Positions 35,801 through 48,283 of a stretch of 64,000 nt of DNA are shown here, one piece after another. Both the position numbers and the translations under genes were made by a program. Position 1 is the stretch's first letter, and each line of letters begins with the position of its first letter. The DNA lies in the NCBI GenBank assembly GCA_963514095.1, contig OY741285.1, forward strand, positions 9,301,116-9,365,115. The letters run 5' to 3'. The notes beneath the pieces were generated by a model. That model worked only from the letters and a program-made list of their open reading frames with translations, was not told where the DNA came from and did not search any database. The stretch comes from Eutrigla gurnardus. Lineage: Eukaryota; Chordata; Actinopteri; Perciformes; Triglidae.

Positions 35801-37899
35801 GTATATAACTATTTCATAATGTAATGCACTTAAATATGTGAGTGGAAGGTTTATTAGCTGCAATAACTTGCCTTTATTTCAGTAGCAAACTGATGGCATT
35901 AAATGACTCTTAGTTTTGTGGAATAACACATTTAATTACTAAATTGATCAACATTCCCTAAATTGTTGCTTCATGTCTTTTCAAGGCATTTGATAAGGAA
36001 AATATAGAATAATAGAAATCTAATCTTTTTTATTTCTTGAAATGTAATGAATTTGATCTATTTGTTGTTAAACTGTTGGCCCGCCATTTTTTTCAGCGAT
36101 CCATATCTTACTGACAGCAAAAATAATTAACAAACATTATTATTATTATTATCATTATTATTTTGTACATTGCTTTTTTAGCTAGTGAAAGCCGTGTGCG
36201 TGCCTGCCAGAATGTCATCACTGCTCTGCTGATAATGTGTCGAATGGATTTTTTTTTCTAAAGTGCTGCTTTGTCGATGCATGAGTGAATGAAGGGACAA
36301 ACACGCTGATGCTGTCGCCGCATTAGACTGAAGCAATCTAGGGGTATTATTATCGATGCCAGATTGAGGCTCACTCATGGGGGAGAGGTCAAAGGTCATG
36401 TCATGGTCCAGCAGTGATCCTGCATGGCCAACATGTAATTACAAGACACTGGTGTCGACATGTGTGTTACATTACAGTGGGCTAAATATTCTTCAGTTTT
36501 TCTTACTATTTTCTGAATTTCATTCCAGCAGCCCGAGTGTTACTTTTGGAGCCAAAACCCTTATTTTACAGTATATACTCAATGCTAAGCTAACAGACAG
36601 CTGGTTAGCTTTGACACAGTGGTATCAATCTTCTTATTTAACTCTCAGCGAGAAAGCAAAAGTGCAAATTTCCTATAACTGGTCCCTTTTAAGCAATAGA
36701 TATTGCTGCATAAAGGGATGCAAATAGATGATTTATGGTATTTTCATCCTCCATTGAGATGCATGGTTGGTCATCTATGTACCACTCATCAGTCTACAGA
36801 ACAATTAAATGCATTATATTTGAAACGTGGCTCCATACTGGGCTTCATGAACACTTGTTCTGCTTGTGCTCTCGCTGTTTATTGTAATTGCCACCGTGGC
36901 TCAATGCCAACCAATCTGAACCAGAGATTTCTTTGGCAGCAAAAATACAGACAGAAAATAGAGAATGAACGTAAGACAATGGAAAATCAATGTTTTGTTG
37001 AAGTTGTCAGAGTGTTTGACATAAGATGACAGAGAAACAAGGAAGAGCAGCAATTGTTTTTGCTTGCCACGTCGACAACATGCTGATCAGATGCTTGGGG
37101 CTTTTGTTTGCGGATGTCAAGTGTGGTAATTGTGCGTGTCTAACAATGAGCCTGAAAATGCTGCAGGATTGGTTTTCTTTTTTTTTGTAATTTCAGTCTC
37201 AAAGGCAATGTTGCTTTCAGAGAGGAAAACACAGACTTTCAGTTTGATCACCGTAGGTGGAAAACATATAAAATGTAACGGATGCTGGCTGTCGAGGTGT
37301 TCATCTGTCATCTTATTTCTGAGATAAGAAGGAACTTGATTAATTCCTGTGCCACAGATTGATCGTTGTGACCCTCGGGCCTCCAGGAGCCGTTAGACGA
37401 GTAGTACAGATATACAGGAGGTGAAGAATAAACTGCTGCTTCACATGATTCACTGCAGGGACTGTTAATGAAGAATCTAGAGCATTGCTCCCTGTCAGCC
37501 GCGGAGGAAATAGCCGTCATCCAAAGAAGGTCAACTCCTTCACTTTAATCTGTAAGATATATTAAGATGTCGGCTACCTTTTCAATGCTACATTTGAGTA
37601 TACCTACCAACATGCATTACCTCTTGAGAAATGATGTTTTAAATAAAGTGACTGTTCAAGATTGTTCATCTGATTGAAATATCTTTTTAAAAGTCTATTA
37701 AAATCTCATTTACCATCTTTTACAGGGTGTACTGTAAATTATTTTATTTTTATTGAAGGCTTTTGGTACCCAATGTTTTGCCTAAAAGATTAGAAAATGA
37801 TTTTTAAAATGACCATCAGACTTTCCCAGACACATTAAAGCCTCTCTCTCTCTCTCTGTAATTGTCCTCAGTGAGCTTCTGTAAAACCTTGGTTCTCAT

Positions 37900-38798
37900 T
37901 AGGGCTGCACGATTCTGGAAAAAATGTGAATCACAATTTTTTTGCTTAGAATTGAGATCACGATTCTCTTGCACGATTTTTTTCCACAAAATGTTTATTG
38001 CACTGATGAACTTTTACAAAACAAAAAAACGTTTGTTGCTTTGGCAGAGGCATAGTAGTAGTTCTATCATTGGAAGATAAAAAAAAAAGTAAAAAAAAAA
38101 AAATCTCTGTGGACACGTACGTAGGTGTCCACAGGGGCGATTTTGAACGCGAGTGGACGCGCCGCTTCCCAGTATTGCACGCTTGGTGGGCGGCCACTGA
38201 GGATGATTGACAGGCGCTCTCCTTCATACAATCACGCACACTTCATGGCTGCACCTGATTGGACGATCGCTTTCACAGCTGTCCTGTCTGCTCCGGAGTT
38301 CACGCAGACCAACATGGCGGCTCGTTTGGAAACTTTCTCTTATTTTACGAAAATAGTTAACCGAAAGGTGTTTCTGAAAACATTTTAAGCGAGAAATAAG
38401 CTATGCAGTTGCTGAATCTGTCTTTATTTTACATCGACAACATTCAGTTTAGAAGATTTTCGCGAGCGTTCGCGAGCGTTCCCGAGGCGGCGAGTCGAGC
38501 CCGGCGCAATGAATGGGACGCGGGGAAACACCGCTGCCTGTGGACACGTACCTTCTCTCTTTCCAAACACTCAACTGCAGGCGGCTTCCTCCACTGAATC
38601 ACGTGTTGTAAAGACGCTTTACCATAGGTTGAGGGAGGAGGCAGCGGCAGTGCTGCGTTTGGGGGCGCTTCAAAAATGTGGCGCTTTGTGATGCAGCTCG
38701 AGATATAAAATGCTTCAGAATCGCCGTGTGTAGAAATGAGATCACGTGTATGTGTGAATCGAGATCGCGATTTTTTAACGATTTTTTGTGCAGCCCTA
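37900..38798. mobile_element. Non-autonomous hAT-like DNA transposon with 8-bp duplications
   Basis: The 899-bp element begins TAGGGCTGCACGATT and ends with the inverted TGTGCAGCCCTA. It is flanked on both sides by the identical 8-mer GTTCTCAT (37892-37899 and 38799-38806). An 8-bp target duplication with short terminal inverted repeats is the hAT superfamily signature. The interior is much more GC- and CpG-rich than its surroundings and has no transposase frame, so it is a non-autonomous derivative. It lies in mpp3 intron 1. Confidence 0.85.
38107..38134. repeat. Perfect palindrome inside the hAT-like element
   Basis: Ten-base arms CTGTGGACAC and GTGTCCACAG are separated by GTACGTAG. One arm with part of the spacer recurs as a direct copy at 38538-38551. 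Subterminal repeats of this kind often bind transposase in hAT elements; that role is inferred. Confidence 0.7.
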
Positions 38799-39516
38799 GT
38801 TCTCATTATGAAAATTCTATTATGTAAATAACCATGATCCCTGTCTCAAAATACTGCTGTTTTTAAGAAAATAATGGAAAATCCAATCTTACGTTGATGC
38901 TAGATGTGGCTTCACTGCACCAAACTAGTGAAGCGGATGATGTAACCCAAACGCAAACGGCATTTAACAAAGAGTTAAGATGTAAACACAGCGGGAGTCA
39001 TCACTACTGTAAAGTTGCCGTGGTGACAAACAAAAGGAAGCATCCTATTGGACAAAGTGTTCAGTGTGAGCTGACCTGCCTTTCCTTTTAGTTTGACAGT
39101 CACACAGGTTTGCTTTGAGCCTCGGTAATGAAAGCGGCTATCAATAATGTTGAAGCTTAAGCACAGTAATGGGTTGATTCATCACTGTCAAAGCCAGGCT
39201 GGCCTGTTTCACTTTCAAAATGTGATCACATTTGGAATTAATTTGGAATGAAAGACGTGCTCAGTGAGCTCCCAGGTACTGAGACTCATTTGTAAAGCCT
39301 CACTGTGCTCAAATGTTTGCTTTTATAATCCGTTTGTAATAACAATCACAGGCACCTACCACCAGTATGGAATTAATGGTCTTTTTTTAAATACAAGAAC
39401 CATACACTTTTTTTAGTTTTAGATTATTTGTCAGGCAAAACAAGACGTCACAATTGTGAGGTAATTCTCAGAAATCTTAGTTTAAACTCCACTCTGTGTT
39501 TTTCCCTCCTTCCCAG

Positions 39517-39636
39517 CTGTCTGTGATTTTTCACCTCGACTTTGCACGAGGACCAGAAGGAGCCGGTGTGAGGGCTCTCTCCCTCCCCTTTCTCCCCCTC
39601 TCTGCACCCTCCTGCCTCCTCTGAATGATTGAAGCC
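39517..39636 (+). other. mpp3: mpp3 5' UTR part of the first coding exon
   Basis: A strong pyrimidine-rich acceptor (CCCTCCTTCCCAG) ends at 39516. The exon then runs to the donor after 39661. The leader is T/C-rich and has an in-frame upstream ATG at 39625 with a T at -3, whereas the chosen ATG at 39637 has G at -3 (GAAGCCATG). Confidence 0.65.
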
Positions 39637-40594
39637 ATGCCCATCGTGTCTGCAAGCACAGGTACAGCCAGACATGTTCATTCCCTCTGACACCGTGTGT
39701 GTAATATGTATATGGTGAGTTGGCTGAATAAGACAAAAGCTGGGTATGGTGACGGGTGGCTTGACAACTTTTTTTTTTTTTTGGTTCCAATGTCAGTCCA
39801 TGCAACATTTATTTCCCAGAAAAGAAGAAAATCTGTTGTTTGAATAGGTGATTAATACTAGGAATACACAATCCTACTTATTTAATTAATTAACAGTAAT
39901 TACAATTCAAGTGTAAATATTTTTAATGCACCAACACATTTATATTTATATTATTATTATATTAATGAATCAGGAATTAAAACTCCAGTCTATAATTGAA
40001 CTGAATAGATTGACACCATTTTTGTAATGATTCATAGGGCTGCATGAGACTCTGGCCCTGCTCACCTCTCAGCTCCACCGTGATGCCAACCATAAAGAGG
40101 ACCTGGCCTTCCTCAAAGACGTCTTCAGTGAGAAAAGCCTCAGTTATCTCATGAAGGTACAACCTACTAGCACTTACGTCTCTCTAGATATATAATATAT
40201 CACCTAAATCAAATCAGATGAATCTTGGAAACTCCACCAAATGTCACGTTTTTAACTCTTTGTGTTTTGTGGATATGTGTATGTCCTTCCATGTGTTATA
40301 CATCCCAGATTCACGACAAACTGAAGCAGTATGAGACACAAAGCCCGACTCCAGTTTTACACAGCGCCACCTGTCTGGCAGAGGATGTAGGTGCAATATT
40401 TCCTCGATATGTCAAGCTTAACTAAAGCAAAATATGAATAATAATATGGTACTATCGATATCAATGTCATGAGGATTTTATTATTTCGATTTTTCTGATT
40501 GAAATCGTCAGCTGGCAGAAGAGCTTCAGAACGGGTTGCTGGAGGATGATGAGAGAGAGCTGCTTCTCCTGCTGAGCACTCCTCACCTCAAGGT

Positions 40595-40640
<46 letters not shown>

Positions 40641-43600
40641 TGTGTCTTTCCTCACACATACACATCTCATTCCTCCCGAGGTTAGACCTATTTTAATGTT
40701 TTCACCCTGAGCTGCTCTGATTTTCCTACAAGTTGACACTCTATTGCATAACCCCAGACAACCAAATCACTCTTATTAGGTGATTAGCGTATTGGCTTTC
40801 TGGAGAGTAGAAAGAAGTGACGGAAGTGGAACCACAACGAACATTTGCAAAATTCATTACATTTCTGCCAGACCTTTTCCTTTTTCTTGCTTTCTTGTTC
40901 GGTCACGCTGTTAAATCCTTCTGTGCGTTCGTCTGTGTATCGTTTCCTAAAGGCGGTGCTGTCAGCCCATGACACAGTGGCCCAAAAGAACTTTGACCCG
41001 GTGCTGCCGCCACTTCCGGAGGATCTGGACGACGACATGGAGGAGGAGTCGGTCAAGATCGTCCGCCTGGTGAAGAACAAAGAGCCCCTGGTGAGTGCCG
41101 CCTCGCACATGAGCACATGATAAGAGCTCTTCCTTCCCTCGACGACTGTTGTTCTTGTTCCCTCAAGTGGGAAGTGAAAATCTTGTATACCATGGAAAAT
41201 GTTCTGGGCTGACATTGATGAAGCTGTAACACAGTGTAAAAAAAAAAAAACACCTGAAAAGTAAGGAAGCGAACAAACAGGGATGTGATCTTGATGATAA
41301 AGAATCAGCATCTATTGTCACATAGTGTGTTGGCATTTACTCTTAACAGGTTATTGATCTTTGTGAGCATGAGGAGTAGCTTTTCCTGTCTACCGTTAGG
41401 GTTATTTCAGCTTCGGGGAACCAAAGATAACATACAGTATGTGTTTGAAAATCGGATCCATCCGTCTTTTCCACCAGGGAGCGACCATCCGGAGAGACGA
41501 GGCGACGGGAGCCGTAATCGTGGCCAGAATCATGAGGGGAGGGGCGGCTGACCGCAGTGGTGAGACAAACGGTGTTCACCAGTATATCACAACGCAAACG
41601 TTCTTTCCTGTCGTCTGGGAAAGTTAAACTTCCTATCCACCACAACTTATCTTTATCTCTGCTGATATACTGACAGAGAAGTGAGATTACGTTGTGTAAC
41701 CCCAGGAACTGTCAACAGAGACCAAATCCTTGAGATTAGTGCCACAAGATTGCATATTTTTGAGATTACAAACGAGTGTTGCTTCTGGCTGTTGCCATGG
41801 AGATGTTTTCCATTTCGTGCCAAATGAAAATAGTTTTCTTCGGATTTTGAGCCTACACTACACTGGGATTTCCGTTGCTTTATTTTGCTGGACAAGTGGG
41901 CTTGTTTTCAGGCTTTTCCGACTTGTTTTGTGCGTTGTTTCGTGTCTCCAGGTCTGGTGCATGTAGGCGATGAGCTTCGAGAGGTCAATGGTAACCTGAT
42001 CACCCACAAAAGGCCCGATGAAATTAGTCAGATTTTGGTAAAGGATACATTTTTGACATATCGCCTCATTACCAGCTCAGATACTGTATGATTACTGCAG
42101 ATGCATGATGTTGCTGCTCTGATTTGTTTGATCAGTCCCAGTCACAGGGCTCCATCACACTGAAAATCATTCCAGCCGTTGTGGAAGAAGACAGACTGAA
42201 GGAAAGCAGGGTGAGGACTACTATTGATGGCATGATATTTTAAAATAATTTTCCAAATGAAAAGTACACAAAGTAAGTAAATATTAGCAAATATCCAAAC
42301 TTTAAAGTGACCTTTGCTAATAGAATATTTCTGCAGGTCTACCTTCGGGCTTTGTTTGACTACACACCCTACGAGGACAAGGCGACACCGTGCCAAGAGG
42401 CGGGACTTCCTTTTAAGAGGGGTGACATTCTTCAGGTTGTTAGCCAGGAGGATGCCACCTGGTGGCAGGCCAAGAGAATGCGTGACTGTAACCTGCGTGC
42501 TGCCCTCATCCCCTCTACACAGTTCCAGGAGAGGTCGGCATCAACTCTGCTGTCACATAAATTTATAGCAACTGAGTGTAGGATTTAAAAAAAGGTTCCT
42601 TTTTCAATTGACAGTGAATATTTCTATCGTTTTCATCTCTACTTCCCAGGCGTCTGCGATACAGGATGAAAATGGGGTCTTTCCCTGCCCCTACGTCCTC
42701 CAAAGCTCCTATATGTAAGCCTATTTCATTTCTGCAAATCAAAAAATGTCCACCATAACCTACAGTGTAACAATAAATGTACAAGAAGCTTAGACCTAAA
42801 GACACAGTTCGTATTGTAGGCCAAATCTAATATATAGCCGAGGAGATACAGAAAGAGACAGAGCATAGGAACAATTGAACAATAACTTTAAACAGTGTTG
42901 TTTGGAAATCAACGGTTGGTTGTAAGTATTTTCCTTGTATGTACTCTTATCTGCATTAATGTTAAACTCCCTTACTCTCACTGAGCTTAAAAAAATGTTG
43001 CTGTAAAGTAATGTCGTAACGGTGTTGATCTATTTTTTTTAACTGGATGTAATATTGATAAATACATCTAGGACATAGCCAGGAGAAGTAGATAAAGATA
43101 AACAGATAAGTGGGTGAAGGCTGACTCAGCGCAGATCCAGTTTAGGTATAACATCTGCAAGACTAAGAAAAAGTACTTTGAGCAGAGCAGCGTTAATATC
43201 ACAGTATTAGTGATGCTTTGTGTCTTTCCTTGCATTGCTAACCTCAGATGATCCTGCTGAGAGGGGTAAGTGGTGAAACCTTCACGTTAGAGAATAGCAC
43301 CCATCCCCACACTGACTACATGTTACATGTTGTAAGGTCAGAATTTCTAATGAAATTCTATCAGAACCCCACCTAAAACAAAAAATAACCCTCAAATGAT
43401 TCTGCATTTTTTCCTCCACAATTTGCCCATTTTTTTTGTTTTGTTTTATTATTTTTGAAGTTTTATACATGTAGAAACTGCACTTTAACCTGCTGTGTTA
43501 TGGCAGTAAAGTGCCCTCAACATGAGCCTGTCCTCCCTCCTCTCACCCTCTCTTCTCTCCCTGCATGCCGTCCTGCAGAAGACTGTGACAGTGAGGGTGC

Positions 43601-46600
43601 TCTGAATGGAAAGGAAATAGGTGAGGAGGCAACATCAATGGGTTTATACTCATCACTGCAACATCACATTTGTGCTCAATCTGTGTGCAAATCCACCCTT
43701 CCCTTTTAGAACAGGGGTTCTAAAGGTTTTAATAACTCTGCGCCACGTTAGGTAGCCAGCACACGATTGAGGACCACGCAGGAGAAATGTACGCATAAAG
43801 ACATAGGTATTTTCCATCTCAGTTCTACATTAAACTGCAGCCTGTAGCTAACAGCAGTTAACAGCAATTTTCAACATACTATACTACTACTTTTTTTTTT
43901 TTTCAAAAAATTTGTCTAAGGCTTTTTGTGACTGTTTTGGACTCCCTACACTCAGACTATGCTTGATACCAGGGATTTTTATGACTTTTTAATATTTTTT
44001 TACAATATTTTATTAATTTTATCGAGTGACATTTTTCGGCAATTTTCGACATACTATCCTATGACTTTTTTTTCTCGAAAAATTGGACTTTGGCTTTTTA
44101 TTACTGTTTTGGACTCCCTACACTCAGACTATGCTTGATATACGATACCAGGGATTTTTATGACTTTTTAATCATTTTTTACAATAATTTATTAATTTTG
44201 TCGAGTGGCAATTTTCGAAATACTATACTATGACTTTTTTTTTCTCGAAAAATGTGACTATGGCTTTTTATGACTGTTTTGGACTCCCTACACTCAGACT
44301 ATGCTTGACATACGATACCAGGGTTTTTTATAACTTTTTAATCATTTTTTACAATAATTTATTAATTTTGTCGAGTGGCAATTTTCGACATACTATACTA
44401 TGACTTTTTTTTCTCGAAAAATTTGACTATGGCTTTTTATGACTGTTTTGGACTCCCTACACTCAGACTATGCTTGATATACGATACCAGGGATTTTTAT
44501 GACTTTTTAATCATTTTTTACAATATTTTGTTAATTTTATCGAGTGACTTTTTTCTGCAATTTTCGACATACTATACTATGACTTTTTTTTTCTAAAAAT
44601 TTGACTTTGGCTTTTTATGACTGTTTTGGACTCCCTACACTCAGACTATGCTTGACATACGATACCAGGGATTTTTATGGCTTTTTAATCCTTTTTTACA
44701 ATATTTTATTAATTTTATCGAGTGACTTTTTTCGGCAATTTTCGACATACTATACTATGACTTTTTTTTTTCTAAAAATTTGACTTTGGCTTTTTATGAC
44801 TGTTTTGGACTCCCTACACTCAGACTATGCTTGACATACGATACCAGGGATTTTTATGTCTTTTTAATCATTTTTTACAATATTTTATTAATTTTATCGA
44901 GTGACTTTTTTCGACATACTATACTATGACTTTTTTTTCTCAAAAAATTTGACTATGGCTTTTTATGACTGTTTTGGACTCCCTACACTCAGACTATGCT
45001 TGACATACGATACCAGGGATTGCTATGAGTTTTTAATCATTTTTTACAATAATTTATTAATTTTGTCGAGTGACTTTTTAGTGACTTATAAGGTCGTTAA
45101 AACTTGGGGGTTATCATGGCCAAAAAAAAACAACAACATGTTTTTTATTTAACAAAAAAATAACTTTCAAACAAAATAAAATACTGGCCTGTTACCTGCC
45201 TCCTTAACAGAAAAACTGAAGAAAAGATTTACAAAAATAAACTGGCTTCTCAGCCTTACAGCTAACAGGACTGTTTTTCTTTTTTCTCTTTTTACTATTT
45301 ACAATATTTACAACAAACTCTGCTCAACACTAAAACAATCCACAGCTCAACACTAACACAATCCACAGTTTAACACAATCCAAGAATGGCACATCACTGT
45401 CTGGCTGGGAGTCGGAAAGAAGCAGAAAGAGCAGTCATCACCGGCAGGCATCCTTTTGTACTCCTGACCAATCACCAGCCACCACCTGCAAACTTCACAT
45501 AGACAGAAGACTCACAACCAGGAACAGCGCCTCCTTCAGGCAGCAATACTCAAATACACAATTTAAAGTACGACTCATGGTTGTGACCTTTTATTTTTAT
45601 TTTTTATGCTATACTATGACCTTTTTTATTATGAATTTAGGACATAATACAGTATATCCTTTTTTATGATATTAGTATGACATACGACAGATACTGTGAC
45701 TTTTTCGTCATTTTTGTAATTTACTATACTATAACCTTTTTTTTCACATCAGAAATGTCATATTTCATATGCTTTCAAAATGTAATATTATAATTTTTCA
45801 TAATACATTACAATACAATCAAAAAAAAATGTGATAGAAATGTTTAGACTAAGTCATAGGGATGTATGACATATTTTTAGTCTTAGAAAAGTAAGTCTAT
45901 ATCTATGAAAGTGAGTCTTTACCACAGCGGCCTGGGTTCAAATGTAGCCCTTAGTTTCAGGTCGATTTGTCCCTTCAAACACAGAATAGTCTTAGGGTAG
46001 TATGCCATAAAAGTCATCATCAAGTACAGACTTTTGGAACCAGAGTCTTGTTTAAGCAGTTGCTTCATTACTTTCTTGGTTAAACATAGTCAAAGAATTA
46101 CTCATTACTGTGTAAACTGCACTGAAAAGCAAGTACCTCTACAGTGAAACAGCTGTGATGGTGTGACTTTTTTTTTAAATGGTGAAAATTGGTGTCAAAC
46201 TGGTTTGGGTTAGAGGTTAACGGTAGCTGTACTTCTGCTTGAAGACTCACTCATTTTTCTGTATTTTCAAACCTGTCAGGAAGTAGAGGATGTGTGTATC
46301 TTCTTGCCCTCAGGCAACACTCAAGAGTGTGGATTTGTTACTCTGGCTTGCTTTTTGTGTGGTATGCTACAGCCATCGAGCTTCTTAAAGTGTCTTCGTG
46401 GCACCTCATTTATCTCACTTGTGCATCACGCTCCATGTTGAAGATGCTTCGGTTGTGTTTGGTGAAGACGTAGACGCAGCATGCATGGCTTCCAAGCTTC
46501 TGTTCTGTTGATGAGATTCAAGCTGGTTGAATACATGGTCTAATATGAGCTGTAGTTTCTCCCAAAAGTAAGGCAGCCCCTGCCTTCTGTGGCCATGCTC

Positions 46601-48283
46601 TCTCATGGGATTTTTACTCAGGTACTCTTACTGATTTCTCATGGTGTCTGTGTTGTGAGATGTACGGCACAGGAATTAATTTTAATCAGATTTATAAAAG
46701 GAGGGTTTTAGTAAATGGATGTCCATCTTACGTTTGTATTTCTGACCACAGCTGGCCTGCGCCGAAGTTTCCGCCTCAGAAGAGAACGCCAGGGTTCACC
46801 AGGAGAACCTAAAACTCCCGACGCCAGTCACACGGAGTTCCTGATTTATGAAGAAGTTACACAATATCTGCCCCGCCCTGGTGAAAGGCCTCGTCTTATA
46901 GTAATGATAGGTGAGTTCTCGGTGTGGTTTGGTGACATTGATAGATGTCAAGTAAGTAAGACCCTTTAGTTACGTTTAACCTCCGCTTGCAGATGTTTAA
47001 CCCTGGCACACAAGTTTTGTTTTGCTGTCTGTTCAGTTATCGTTATCATATGCTCACAGGTTCCCTGGGAGCTCGGATCACTGAGCTCAAACAGAAGGTG
47101 ATTGCTGAAAATCCTCAACGTTATGGTTTGGCTGTGCCTCGTAAGTCTTATTTGCCTTTCCCCCCTAACTTAATCCGCTGTTGCAGACATGGTCATCCCC
47201 TTGTTTTATACAAAACTACCGCAAAATTAATGAATGAGCTTCAGGTAAAGAGGGATTGGCTATTTTAAATAGTTGTAATACTCATAAGGGTGCTGTTGGA
47301 ATGGACAGTTTTGATATTCATTTTTCACAGTACTTTGGTTATGACATGACACATGCTTTAATATAGCGTGTTTGTACCATTTATTATGAATTATCTACCC
47401 GAAAACATAAAAAAGCTCAGTTACACATCTTTTTTTCCTGTCTTCCTGTGTTAACACTCCCAAAGACACCACTCGAGCCAGGAAATGTAATGAAAGGGAA
47501 GGAGTGGAGTACCACTTCATCACCAAAGCAGTGTTCGATGCTGACATACAGAATGGCAAGTGAGTGTTGAATACTAGACACTGTATCTCGTAAACCCAAC
47601 AAATGGCTTATAGTTGGCTCACGATGGTGGTGTTTCTGCAGATTTATTGAATACGGGGAGTATAAAGATAATCTGTACGGCACCAGTTTGGAGTCCATTC
47701 ACAGGATTTTGGATCAAGACAAGCTCTGTCTGGTGGACGTGCAGCCAGAGGTAAGCATCTAAACTCACGTTCTCCACTGCCAATAAAATAAAGTTCTGAT
47801 TTCAATTGCATTACCTGGCAAGCACCTATACCCTTTATTTATTCAGTAAATGTGCAAAATTTGTTTTTTTTACCCCCACATTCAGGCACTGAAGACTCTA
47901 CGTACTGCTGACTTCAAACCATACGTCATTTTTGTAAGGCCTCGCATCTTTGACAGTCAAAGGAAAGCACTTGGCTCCTCTTCCTCACTCAGCTCAGGCA
48001 TCACAGTGAGTTACATGAAACCACTTCATCACAAGTCTTAATGCAGTTTATCTGCTGTAAAACAAAATAAAGAAATTCACACCGGTGTTCCCCTTTCTTC
48101 TAGGAGGATGACCTACAGGAAATGAGACAGTCAGCTGAGCGGACGGATGAGTGCTATGGCTCATGGGTGGACTATGTTTTGGTGAAGGAGGACCCGGTCA
48201 GTGCCTTAGCTGAGCTCCAGGTCGTACTGGAGAGGGTGCAGATGGAGCGTCAGTGGGTGCCTGTGTCGTGGGTGAGGCGCTAA
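39637..48283 (+). CDS. mpp3: MPP3-type membrane palmitoylated MAGUK scaffold
   Basis: Membrane-associated guanylate kinase that organises polarity and synaptic complexes at the plasma membrane. Coding exons: 39637-39661, 40038-40156, 40309-40386, 40512-40592, 40953-41090, 41478-41559, 41952-42037, 42136-42210, 42337-42533, 42650-42714, 43248-43265, 43579-43620, 46752-46910, 47060-47140, 47466-47559, 47642-47750, 47886-48005 and 48104-48283. They total 582 codons plus stop (mammalian MPP3 is about 585). Domains: L27 region (about 8-105), PDZ (131-215, carboxylate loop PLGATIRR), SH3 (229-298, RALFDYTPYED), HOOK and guanylate-kinase domain (386-572). The kinase P-loop is degenerate (IGSLGAR), as usual for MPPs, so it is a binding module and not an enzyme. 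The start at 39637 (MPIVSAS) matches the family; an in-frame ATG at 39625 has poorer context. Confidence 0.93.
40597..40638. repeat. (AC)21 microsatellite next to an mpp3 splice donor
   Basis: A pure AC run of about 42 bp begins four bases downstream of the exon end at 40592 (CTCAAG|gtta). CA-rich tracts close to donors can bind hnRNP L and alter exon use; that effect is inferred here. Confidence 0.95.
43866..45080. repeat. Satellite-like tandem array, seven ~170-bp units
   Basis: Lies in the 3.1 kb mpp3 intron 43621-46751. Each unit carries the block GGACTCCCTACACTCAGACT, starting at 43939, 44111, 44281, 44450, 44628, 44807 and 44976. Periods are therefore 172, 170, 169, 178, 179 and 169 bp. 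Other landmarks are ATACTATGACTTTTTTTT, GATACCAGGGATTTTTATG and ATTAATTTTATCGAGTGAC. The array is very AT-rich, and its short open frames (CFGLPTLRL repeats) are by-products of the repeat. Confidence 0.95.
45081..46751 (+). other. mpp3: Remainder of mpp3 intron after the satellite array
   Basis: AT-rich intron. Decayed pieces resembling the array (ACTATGACC followed by T runs) occur at about 45610-45735. A small imperfect tandem (CAACACTAACACAATCCACAG type) lies at 45325-45385. No coding exon was recognised before the acceptor at 46751. Confidence 0.7.

Larger units (their letters stand above)
32855..39516 (+). other. mpp3: Long first intron of mpp3
   Basis: A 6.7 kb stretch without credible coding exons. 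It contains the hAT-like element at 37900-38798, a CT run near 37844-37858, a short GT run near 34430-34448 and a TTA run near 36138-36160. The remainder is AT-rich, with scattered short open frames lacking any recognisable family. Because the first exon is predicted, the intron status is inferred too. Confidence 0.5.

Noticed and set aside
33900..37500. Possible coding exons in the long mpp3 intron
   Set aside because: Scattered frames of 60-116 codons show no family resemblance and no consistent splice-site pairing.
38125..38806. Open frames inside the hAT-like element as a transposase gene
   Set aside because: All are short and lack hAT dimerisation or catalytic blocks; the element is too small to be autonomous.
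43866..45080. CRISPR-like array of direct repeats
   Set aside because: The units are contiguous ~170-bp satellites without unique spacers, inside a vertebrate intron.
44375..45152. Open frames repeating CFGLPTLRLC in the mpp3 intron
   Set aside because: They are produced by the ~170-bp tandem repeat, and the frame is only open because the repeat is AT-rich without in-frame stops for part of each unit.
46752..48005. Active guanylate kinase in mpp3
   Set aside because: The P-loop position reads IGSLGAR and lacks the nucleotide-binding glycine/lysine pattern; MPP proteins use this domain for binding.
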